From assembly GCA_910589415.1 (NCBI GenBank), contig OU342630.1, positions 93,988,186-94,052,185 of the forward strand: a stretch of 64,000 nt of DNA, given 5' to 3'. Positions within the stretch are counted from its first letter, which is position 1; every line of letters begins with the position of its first letter. The position numbers and the translations under genes were made by a program. Positions 47,413 through 55,901 of this stretch are shown piece after piece. A model generated the notes under the pieces. It searched no databases. It was given only the letters and a program-made list of their open reading frames with translations, and was not told where the DNA came from. Source of the stretch: Malachius bipustulatus (taxonomy: Eukaryota; Arthropoda; Insecta; Coleoptera; Melyridae).

Positions 47413-50400
47413 GCCGGCTGTGTGACTCTGGTTCGGCTAAACCGGCTAGTTCCAAAATAAATCATGTGCTGGATTATATTCTGTCCCATTCTAAGGAAGA
47501 TTGTCGCCCCTATCTAGAGGTATCGATCTTCGGTTGTAAGATGCTTGGTCTTTTGGATTCTGGTGCAACCGCAACATTTGTCGGTCAGAAGGGGTACACT
47601 GTGCTCAAAGAGCTAGGGCTGAAGTTGCAGCCGAACTCTACAATGGTTACCGTAGCGAATGGCAGCTCGTGTGCTTGTTTAGGAGTGGTTAGAGCTCCTG
47701 TTCGTTTGCTGGACCGTATTCACCTGATCGACATATTGGTCATACCGGAGTTGCCGCACACCATGATCCTGGGTATTGATTTTTGGATCGCAATGGATGT
47801 GGTGCCGGATCTCCGTAGTGATGTTTGGCAGTTTGGGAGCGGAGGAATCGGAAGACCGGCCATTTGTGGAATCCAGGCGCATGCTAATCTTAGTCCCGAA
47901 CAGGAGGAACAACTAACTCAACTCGTGGACGAAAAATTCTCAAAAATGGGCACTGGACTGGGATACACCAATTTAGTGGAGCATGAAATTGTGACAGATG
48001 CTAAACCGATTAAGCAACGGTACTACCCAATGTCACCCATCAAACAGGCCATTGTAGATCAAGAGCTCAACACGATGCTGGAGCTTGATGTCGTGGAGCC
48101 CTCGAAGAGTCCCTGGTCTTCACCGTTGCTTCTCATCCCTAAGAAGGACAAAAGTTATAGGGTATGCATAGATTATAGGGCATTAAATGCAGTAACGAAG
48201 AAGGATGCTTACCCCATCCCGTATGTGTCCTCCATTCTTGAAAGGCTTCGCGGAGCCAAGTTTCTAAGTTCGATGGACATCAGGAGCGCCTACTGGCAGG
48301 TTGGTGTTAAGGAGTCAAGCCGCGAATATACGGCCTTCACTGTCCCTGGGAGAGGCTTGTTCCAGTTTAAGCGTATGCCATTCGGGCTTACCAATGCTCC
48401 TGCAACCTGGTCCAGGCTCGTCGATGGTGTCCTTGGAGCGGATTTGGAGCCGCATGTCTTCGTCTATCTCGATGACGTGATAATCATCAGCCCTGACTTT
48501 GAGACCCACTTGACAATCTTGGGTAAGGTGTTCGACCGCCTCACCGAAGCGGGTCTGACCGTTAAAAGAGAGAAGTGTAACTTCTGCAGACCCTCGCTCA
48601 AATATTTGGGCTATGTAGTCGATTCATCAGGACTGCACGTCGACCCAGAAAAGGTGGAAGCGATTCTCAATATCGAGGTTCCAAAAACAGCGTCTCAGGT
48701 ACGATCACTGCTTGGAGTCTGTGGTTGGTACCGCAAATTCGTACCAGACTTCTCTTCGCTTGTGGCGCCTCTAACGAGATTGACAAAGAAAAATGTTGGT
48801 TTTGCCTGGACAGATGAGTGCGAAGCGGCGTTTAGGGCGCTGAAGGACCGGCTGGTCTCGGCCCCGATATTGACCTGTCCGGACTTTGGGCAGCCGTTTA
48901 TTTTGCAAACGGATGCGTCGGCTTACGGGATAGGCGCCGTTTTGACTCAGTTGTTCGAGGGTGAGGAAAAGGTAATTTGTTATCTCTCGAGGTCCTTGAC
49001 GAGGCAGGAGCAACGTTACACCACCACAGAGCGAGAGTGTCTTGCGGTCATCTGGGCCGTGGAAAAACTGCGACACTATTTGGAAGGGGTGAACTTCACG
49101 ATCATCACAGATCATTACTCGCTGGTTTGGCTGGATCGCCAAAAGGATCCTACGGGACGGATAGCACGCTGGGCTATTCGACTGCAACCCTACGATTATA
49201 CAATCATTCATCGGAAAGGGAAAGATCATATAGTACCGGATTACCTGTCCAGAAGTGTCCCTCAGATCGACCTCATCGACACAGCTGTTGAGACCTTTTC
49301 CAACGCCGATGATCAGTGGTACCAGAAACTGAAGGAAAAGGTAGAGACCAACCCTCGCAAGTATCCTCAGTTTCGTATCCAGCAGGGTGTACTTTATAAG
49401 TACGTGAAACTTCGGCAACCTGATGTCATGGGTACATCCGAGCATTGGAAAGTGGTGGTACCGAAACCGCATAGGCGACAGCTCATCGCTCGACACCACG
49501 ATGATGTCACCGCGGGACATCTAGGAATCTACAAAGTTTATTGGAGGCTCCATGAAAAGTATACGTGGCCCAAAATGCAGGCAGATGTGGCGAAGTATGT
49601 TCGTTCCTGCCAGACTTGCGCAGCACATAAGCCTGAACAGAAGGCTCCGGTTGGTCTGATGGGAGGCGGGCATGATGTCGGTAGGCCCTGGCAGACGATA
49701 AGCCTGGATTTTGTCGGCCCATTGCCGCGTTCTTCTAAGATGAACACGCATCTCCTGGTAGTGAGCGACTATTTCTCTAAATATGTTGTCTTGTTCCCTG
49801 TGAGAGCAGCGACCGCTGAGGTGCTATGCCGACATGTGGAAGCTGGAGTTTTTCTCGTTTATGGAGTGCCTCGTAACATTATCTGCGACAATGGTGTGCA
49901 GATGAGGAGCAGGGTTTTTAAGTCGTTGTGCGACAGGTATCATGTAGAGATTTCATACACCCCACTCTACTATCCTCGGGCTAACCCCTGTGAACGAGTC
50001 AACAAAACTGTCAAGACCATGATCTCGTGTTATGTCAAGGACAACCAGAGAAAATGGGATGACCAGCTACCGGCCATCAGTTGTGCCATTCGAACGGCAC
50101 GAAGTGAAGTGACCGGCTATTCCCCATTCTTCATCAATTTTGGTAGGCCTTATGTTGGCGACGGACGGGAGCACCAGGACCCCGGAGGAAACTTGAATGA
50201 CCCGTCTACTCTAGAATCCTTAATGGAAAAGCGTCGATTGGGCTATCAGCGGATGTTCAACGAGGTGAAACAGCGTCTTATCGTAGCTCATGAGCGTTAT
50301 AGGAAAGTTTATAATTTGCGACGACGGCCAGTTCATTTCCAAGAGGGCGACAGAGTGTGGAAGAGAAGCAAGATCCTTTCTGATGCCTCCCAGGCTATTA

Positions 50401-50561
50401 ATGCCAAACTTGCGCCAAAGTACCAAGGGCCCTACAACATAAAAACAAAATTAGGGAGATGGACATATGAACTGACAGACGATACAGGGCAGAGCAAAGG
50501 GGTTTGGAATGTCCAAGACCTTAAGCCGTACTGTGACGGAGAGACGATTGACCCAGGGTAG
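47340..50561 (+). CDS. pol: Pol polyprotein of the gypsy element (made by -1 frameshift)
   Basis: The open frame begins right after a TAA at 47337-47339 and has no ATG there, so Pol is expected as a Gag-Pol fusion entering this frame at about 47388. Counting from 47340: protease DSG at 73-75; reverse transcriptase with YLDD at 376-379; RNase H with Asp525, a Glu in TERE (564-566) and Asp591; integrase zinc finger with His720, His727, Cys757 and Cys760; integrase catalytic Asp790, Asp850 and Glu885 (34 residues between the last two); GPY motif at 1030-1032. All key residues are present and there is no internal stop. The domain order RT-RNaseH-IN marks Ty3/gypsy. No chromodomain and no env follow. 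Confidence 0.95.
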   Translation: MWYQGVYHTYLSILFGKRQTESTVSRLCDSGSAKPASSKINHVLDYILSHSKEDCRPYLEVSIFGCKMLGLLDSGATATFVGQKGYTVLKELGLKLQPNSTMVTVANGSSCACLGVVRAPVRLLDRIHLIDILVIPELPHTMILGIDFWIAMDVVPDLRSDVWQFGSGGIGRPAICGIQAHANLSPEQEEQLTQLVDEKFSKMGTGLGYTNLVEHEIVTDAKPIKQRYYPMSPIKQAIVDQELNTMLELDVVEPSKSPWSSPLLLIPKKDKSYRVCIDYRALNAVTKKDAYPIPYVSSILERLRGAKFLSSMDIRSAYWQVGVKESSREYTAFTVPGRGLFQFKRMPFGLTNAPATWSRLVDGVLGADLEPHVFVYLDDVIIISPDFETHLTILGKVFDRLTEAGLTVKREKCNFCRPSLKYLGYVVDSSGLHVDPEKVEAILNIEVPKTASQVRSLLGVCGWYRKFVPDFSSLVAPLTRLTKKNVGFAWTDECEAAFRALKDRLVSAPILTCPDFGQPFILQTDASAYGIGAVLTQLFEGEEKVICYLSRSLTRQEQRYTTTERECLAVIWAVEKLRHYLEGVNFTIITDHYSLVWLDRQKDPTGRIARWAIRLQPYDYTIIHRKGKDHIVPDYLSRSVPQIDLIDTAVETFSNADDQWYQKLKEKVETNPRKYPQFRIQQGVLYKYVKLRQPDVMGTSEHWKVVVPKPHRRQLIARHHDDVTAGHLGIYKVYWRLHEKYTWPKMQADVAKYVRSCQTCAAHKPEQKAPVGLMGGGHDVGRPWQTISLDFVGPLPRSSKMNTHLLVVSDYFSKYVVLFPVRAATAEVLCRHVEAGVFLVYGVPRNIICDNGVQMRSRVFKSLCDRYHVEISYTPLYYPRANPCERVNKTVKTMISCYVKDNQRKWDDQLPAISCAIRTARSEVTGYSPFFINFGRPYVGDGREHQDPGGNLNDPSTLESLMEKRRLGYQRMFNEVKQRLIVAHERYRKVYNLRRRPVHFQEGDRVWKRSKILSDASQAINAKLAPKYQGPYNIKTKLGRWTYELTDDTGQSKGVWNVQDLKPYCDGETIDPG
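47385..47447 (+). promoter_or_regulatory. programmed -1 frameshift signal (slippery site plus pseudoknot)
   Basis: Heptamer GGGAAAC at 47385-47391 lies in gag phase as G GGA AAC and in pol phase as GGG AAA C. After an 8-nt spacer, GAGTCA (47400-47405) pairs with TGACTC (47423-47428). AGCCGG in the intervening loop (47412-47417) pairs with CCGGCT (47442-47447), giving an H-type pseudoknot. Spacing and composition match known retroviral -1 sites. Confidence 0.8.
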
Positions 50562-50607
50562 TCTGTCATCATGACAGGTCTCCGAGGTCACAACCTTTTG
50601 TTGCCTC

Positions 50608-50622
50608 GAAGGAAGGGGAGGG
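50608..50622 (+). promoter_or_regulatory. polypurine tract
   Basis: GAAGGAAGGGGAGGG ends at the base before the 3' LTR; plus-strand primer site. Confidence 0.85.
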
Positions 50623-52190
50623 TGTGACGGTTATATTTTGTCACCTTCTAATAATGGTTACGGTGGTTATTATTTATTTTATTTATTGTAAATAAAAACA
50701 ACGGGGTTATGTTATTTGTTTATATTTTGTTTATTATTTCTGATTTATTTATTTTAGTGGCTGTTATTCTGTGGTCTTGTCTTGTCAGTGTTGTTTGTCA
50801 TTGTCATTATTAATGGTGGGAACTGAATGTTCTTTTTATTTTTGCAAGAGGAATCTTGATCCTGCTGACCGGAGACTATCAGTTTTTTTATCAAAAAAGT
50901 TCGAACTATCTAATCACCCTGATTAAAAGTAGAAAAAAAAGGAAACTAAGAGGAAAAATTCAACAAAAATTACAATTTAATTATTAAAATAAAAATCCCC
51001 TCAGAGGAGAACTTTAAAACCTTTTCTGGTCGTTAATAATTATTGAAACCCAGCTTCACATTAAACTCATAGGGAGTTTCAACGTGTGTTGGAGTAGGAG
51101 AAGCTGGATTTCGCTAGGCCGACCGTGCAGGGTACTGGTGGTACGGTCATTCTTCTTAGAAGGATAAAAATTTATTACGGCAAGAAAACTCTCCAAGGAT
51201 TGTTCCTTAAACGCCCTCCTTCTACATCGGAGGTGAGTAATTGCCAGTCCACTTTACTACGACACTTATTTTAGTTAATCAAAAAGGATATTGCTGGCAC
51301 GCTTTGTGTCAGCCGAACTTTCCTATAGTCTCCGACAGCAGGCTACAGATGTTCTCTTTGCAGGGTTGTCCGTCCAGGGTATTTGTTCATCCACGGTAAC
51401 TTTTCGGACGTGGTAACTGTCGATTTACTGATGTTGAAAACTGATGATTTACTTTTGCGGCACGGAGTCACCAGAGTAGAGTCTCCATCTTGTCTTTGGC
51501 ACCGGCTGTCCCTGCCTGACCGAGCCCGACGCACAGTCGTTGGTGAGCGCAACCCGGCCCGCACAGGTATTTACTAATTGTCAATTACCTCCACTGCCAC
51601 AGGAGCCCCATTGGCACCGAGTCCAGGACTTCACCAGTGTTTTATTTCATATTTTAGTTACTAATAGTGTGAACCAACAGCAGCTGCTCGCGGGGTAGAT
51701 TATTAGGGACTTAGCGTAGACTAGAAATTAGTCTTTGTAATAGTACCTTCGTGATATATGCCGATACGTACCTGGAAGGGTCGATGTAGCTTGTTTCAAG
51801 TTATAATATAAACTAGGCACTCCCGTGGAGCTGATTGTTTTATTACTATCTATTCTGGCCAACCTTAAACAACCCCTGTTAGGCAGAAAACCCTGCGGCC
51901 GTGTTTGCATTAGAAAATAACCATCTATTTGAACCATTGTTCGCTGGCAACCGTGGTGGTAACTATTTATATTTACTTGATTTTTCATCATAATAGTCAT
52001 AAATACAAGATACAATAACACAATAATAGTAAAAAAATTATAAGCAACGCCACCGCCACCGCCACCAGAAGTATTCTTTTATTATAATTAATCGGACTCG
52101 ACAGGTGGCGTCGACAGCTAGGTGACAACTCGCCCCCTGAGCTAGCCGTTTTCGCCTAATCCACGCTCAGGCTCACGGTTCCGTGTGGCA
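50623..52190 (+). repeat. 3' LTR
   Basis: Same length as the 5' LTR, TG...CA ends, followed by the ATTT duplication at 52191-52194. Confidence 0.9.
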
Positions 52191-52194
52191 ATTT
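52191..52194 (+). repeat. 4-bp target duplication ATTT (right)
   Basis: Matches 43776-43779. Confidence 0.75.
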
Positions 52195-52735
52195 ATCTGT
52201 TATTTTATTCCAACTTAATTTAATTATGACTTGAAGTTGCGTTAAAAACCTTTCGCACATCAATCTCATAAATACAGTATTCTTATGCGTTCATTCAATT
52301 TTGAATACTTTCACCGTTTTTTAAATTGGCTTTCTGAATTTTTTAGTGACACAATCATATTAGTACTATAGTATTATTAAAGTTACCTACTGTAAAAATT
52401 TCAGTCTCCAATAAATTAATATATAAAATAATAATTGTGTTTTTATAAAACTGTAATTTTATTGACAACTTTGTAATGAGCACCAGCTTATGTTACAATA
52501 AAGTATATTATGTTCATTATAATAAATAAAATGTATGTTTCTGAAGTTGTTGATTTTTTCTACAATTGATATGTTATCCTCATGCTGAAGCTATATTATG
52601 AAGTTTCATAAACTCAAAATAATTCTTAAAAACATTTATCAAGATTATAATAAAGGTTTAAAAACACAAGTATAAAAGATATACCTATAAAATTTATAAT
52701 AGTACATTAATAAAATTAGTTGATAATGTAAGGGA

Positions 52736-53445
52736 TTATGGTAGGAGTGATAATGGTGATTGACCTTCAATGGCAGGAATTTCGTCAACAGAATAAGACG
52801 GCTTTTCTACATTGGATTTTTTATTTAATTCCATTTCACTAAGTCGATGAACAATTGGAACTTCTGATATTTTTGGAACGTTCCATATGCTGCCGCAGCA
52901 TCTGTACACGATGAGATGGTTTTTGTTCTGTGATTATGCTCCACTGTGAACAGCAAAGCAGCAACATGACTACAAACTTCAGAGAGACCAGCCATGCAGG
53001 TGCAATGGCCACAATTTATGGCACAGTCTTCTTCACAGATAATTCAAGCAAGCAAGGCGGTTTGTTCATTCGTTGAGAATGCTTTACCCTAAACAAAAAA
53101 CAATACATTAATAAAAACAAGTTAATGATCAAGATATTTTATTGCTATGGGTCATAGGAGGATAGTATTTTCATTTTACCTTTCCAATGAAGATCACACA
53201 TGATTAGCAATTTGCTTCAATCCCATTAAATGCAAAAGCCTGCACTTGTAGCCGCTTAAACTTTTATAAGCCTTCGTTTTCTTTTGTATAAAAACTGTGT
53301 GGCTCAACACTAAATACGACACGATGTCTGGTGCAGAAACAGGTGGTCCAGGATCCTCTGGAGTTAAGAAAAATGGATCAACGCCGTTCAAGATCCTAAT
53401 TTTTTCTTTATAGCGAACCATAATGTCGGAAGCACCACTTTCTAA
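52736..53445 (-). pseudogene. SWIM-zinc-finger gene fragment of a multicopy insect family
   Basis: The minus strand reads RILNGVDPF ... DIVSYLVLSHTVF ... KAYKSLSGY. After an acceptor near 53093 it reads GHCTCMAGLSEVCSHVAALL, a SWIM-type zinc finger (Cys-x-Cys ... Cys-x-His). A downstream frame (IWNVPKISEVPIV) runs to a TAA at 52736-52738. This resembles the large family of insect proteins with a SWIM finger followed by a YqaJ-type nuclease; the nuclease part is not visible here. A TGA stands where a Trp would be expected before IICEED, and frames change at least twice, so it is broken. It converges on the THAP gene across the gypsy insertion. Confidence 0.65.
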
Positions 53446-53716
53446 AGATAACAGGTAATCATACTTTTCTTAGTAACATCATTTTTATTGTAACTGACAA
53501 GCACACACACTGAATAACAGTAAACTTAAGATATAGCTCGATGTTCGAATTGATTATTTCGAAATGTTATAAATAAAATAAAACTTCTCTAATTGCCGCG
53601 AATGCCGCGTGCTGACTGTTCTGGTTCGATAATTTGCGTTTGTGTTTCTACAGGCCGCCATTTTGACAGTTGAAAGGTCACGTGTTCTGGACAACCTAAT
53701 TAGGTGATCATAGCGG

Positions 53717-53739
53717 CTCCTCTCTATTCTATCTCTATG
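53717..53739 (-). repeat. right 23-bp terminal inverted repeat
   Basis: Exact inverse of 41941-41963. Confidence 0.9.
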
Positions 53740-53747
53740 GTATTTAT
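53740..53747 (+). repeat. 8-bp target-site duplication (right)
   Basis: GTATTTAT, identical to 41933-41940. Confidence 0.9.
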
Positions 53748-53803
53748 GTTTAAGGCCGTATTACTTCGAATTATCTATCTACTTATTAATTATAAGTCAT
53801 TTA

Positions 53804-54025
53804 TTAAGAATTTGCACCTGAGGGTTTAACATAAACACACACCAGAAAGAATCCACCACAAGATATAAAAATAAAATCAAATAAGAATAAAGTAACATAA
53901 CCAATGAAAATGGGAATAATAAATCCAGAGATGTTTACACCATATATTAGGAACTTTCTTCCTACTATGCACTCATGCTCATGATAAAAGTAAGGTCTGT
54001 GATCTGTGGCTCTAGTGGTGGCCAT
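53804..54025 (-). CDS. hypothetical small membrane protein, 73 aa
   Basis: Single-exon frame with a good start context (AAAAATGGCC) and an AATAAA overlapping the stop region. The product begins MATTRATDHRPYFYHEHECI, then GRKFLIYGVNISG, then two adjacent hydrophobic stretches (about residues 33-50 and 51-66), ending KPSGANS. It looks like a real two-helix membrane microprotein: the extramembrane parts are polar and there is no repeat homology in the window. I do not recognise the family. It could also be the last exon of a longer gene. It lies 57 bp from the P-like element's right duplication. Confidence 0.4.
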   Translation of the reverse strand: MATTRATDHRPYFYHEHECIVGRKFLIYGVNISGFIIPIFIGYVTLFLFDFIFISCGGFFLVCVYVKPSGANS

Positions 54026-54239
54026 TTTTTAAGAGGGCAAACTCTTCTGGAAATAATGTTTATAAATTTTTGCCGGACAGTCGCTCGCCCAATTTTTTTC
54101 TCGAAAAACTATTCTCATAAAGTTGGTATGGCTGTGCTTCTCCTAAATAGCTGTGCAAACGGAATCTTGCCTTGTCACACCCTTACCTAAAAAAGTCCAG
54201 ATAGGTGGTACGGTTTAAAAAACACAAATACGGCCCTGA

Positions 54240-55375
54240 AGGTGGAATGCGTTCATAAACAGAAACTGACGTTTATGTGTAACAACCAGAGTGATGCCTT
54301 ACATTTTCCGGAATATCGGCAGATTGTTCCATTTTATGAACGTAATTCGAACGAGAAAGCAAATAATAATTCCAAAGTATTAGATTATGTGTAAGTGTGT
54401 AACTGTCAGATTCACACTTTTTTTTTAATTTAATACTAATTTTTGTAATTTACTAATATTATGCACAGAATTGATTCACCCATGTGTTTCTTCAAAACTC
54501 TGCGAGTGCACTTCAAGCGTCGTCATCGGCAATTTATGAGCGATGCTAGATTTTTATCCATCAAGCGAACTGGTTATTTATATGAACGCATCCAGAGTTT
54601 TTCATGTATGATGCAAACTGTAATTCATGAACGCACCCCAGACCACTCATAATCACAAAATAAGAAAAATAAGATTTTTAAAATTACTGACAGTGATTTT
54701 ATCGTAGGATTCAATCTAAGACATGAAATTTTTTTCCAGGGCCTACCTAAATTATGTTTTCATTTGCTCACACGATATAAACATGAAAAACAAATGACAC
54801 AGGGAACTGAAAATATGCTGCAAACATTTTCTATATGGAGAAAATCGCTTTATCCCTTCCAAATTTTTTTTCCAAGAAAATTAGTTAAAATACCATCTTT
54901 TTTACCAAAATAATTAGGTATCTTCTTAGATATAACCTCGGATATAAGAAATAGAAGGTGTTTCTAATTTAGCGTATTTGCTAATAATTAATACAAAAAT
55001 ATCAAATAATAAAAAATAAAAAGTATCTATTAGTTATAAAATATCAAAAAAAAAAAAAAAGTAGTAACGGTGGGAAGTAATCCAACTTTATTTTTTTATC
55101 ACTTTTTTACTTTTACGATTACGTTTTGTTTTACCTTCCCAATGCGCATGTTGAGCGTTTATCGCCGGTGTGAAGGAAACGACGAATCTGGAGCGTTCGA
55201 GTGATCGTGATCGCAATGGGTAATTTATGAACGAAGAACGATAGTTTACAGAGCGATATTTTATCTATTCTGTGGAGCGATCATTCACCCGGTCAATTTT
55301 ATGAACGGTTTTGTGCAATACATTGACGTCAACTGTGACACTGTACAGTGTACATCCATTATGAACGCACCCCGG
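54240..55375. repeat. region with recurring TTTATGAACGCA motif
   Basis: Variants of TTTATGAACG(CACCCC) recur at least seven times (near 54245 inverted, 54332, 54580, 54620, 55218, 55294 and 55354) without a fixed period. No gene seen. This may be a decayed transposon or regulatory DNA upstream of the DHRS4-like gene. Confidence 0.35.
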
Positions 55376-55901
55376 GTCGTGTGACTCGTGTGGTGATGGT
55401 GACTTCCTTCTCTGTCATTTATTATAATAATTTTTCTTGTGTCATTCTGAAACTCAAAGCTGGCCAAATGCACAAAGGTGAGTAAGCCATTACGCAAGAA
55501 GCAAGAAGAAGAAAATGAATTTTTGATTGCTTCGATATTTCCAGTTCCAGCTGATCAATAATAGCAATAGATTAATTTTGAATAATATTTAAATATTTTT
55601 CCAAATAAAATGTAAAATTAACCGTGTTGATTGATGAGTGACATGACTGACATCAAATAGTAAATACTCTAATCATCTATTCATCTAATGTATTTGCTGA
55701 CATGCAGCATACAGATGTAGACAATAATATTTGTACTTATGTAAATTATTATAAAAAAAACCAATACTTACATTTTGAACTTTGTTTTGTAATAATTTTT
55801 AACACTTTTTAATAAAGTTGCTATGTTTTGAATAATATTCTAACCTTTGGATCTTGATTAACGCAACGCAAACCATAATCGAAGAGAGATTAATAATAAT
55901 A

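Larger units (their letters stand above)
43780..52190 (+). mobile_element. young full-length Ty3/gypsy LTR retrotransposon
   Basis: 8,411 bp: 1,568-bp LTRs (TG...CA), a tRNA-Lys-type primer site, gag, a -1 frameshift to pol (protease, RT, RNase H, integrase in gypsy order), a polypurine tract and the 3' LTR. There is no env gene between pol and the 3' LTR. The two LTRs have equal length and constant offset (6,843 bp), with no difference in the parts compared. With intact frames this implies a very recent insertion. It lies inside the P-like transposon. Confidence 0.95.
41941..53739. mobile_element. P-superfamily-like DNA transposon with nested gypsy element
   Basis: Perfect 23-bp terminal inverted repeats (41941-41963 and 53717-53739, starting CATAGAGATAGAATAGAG) are bounded by identical 8-bp GTATTTAT duplications. 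Removing the inserted gypsy element (43780-52190 plus its 4-bp duplication) leaves about 3.4 kb. P elements have THAP transposases, 8-bp duplications and termini starting CA, all of which fit. Inside are two THAP-domain starts on the plus strand and a SWIM-domain gene on the minus strand, all broken. hAT elements also make 8-bp duplications, but no hAT transposase is visible. Blocks near the right end (AGGTTGTCC, GGCCGCC) recur inverted at 42490-42540, so the left side may be a compound of two related elements. Confidence 0.75.

Noticed and set aside
48771..49520. 249-aa minus-strand ORF opposite pol
   Set aside because: Shadow frame of the well-supported integrase and RNase H coding region.
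53194..53421. 75-aa minus-strand ORF as a stand-alone gene
   Set aside because: It is one exon-like piece of the broken SWIM-family gene in the P-like element.
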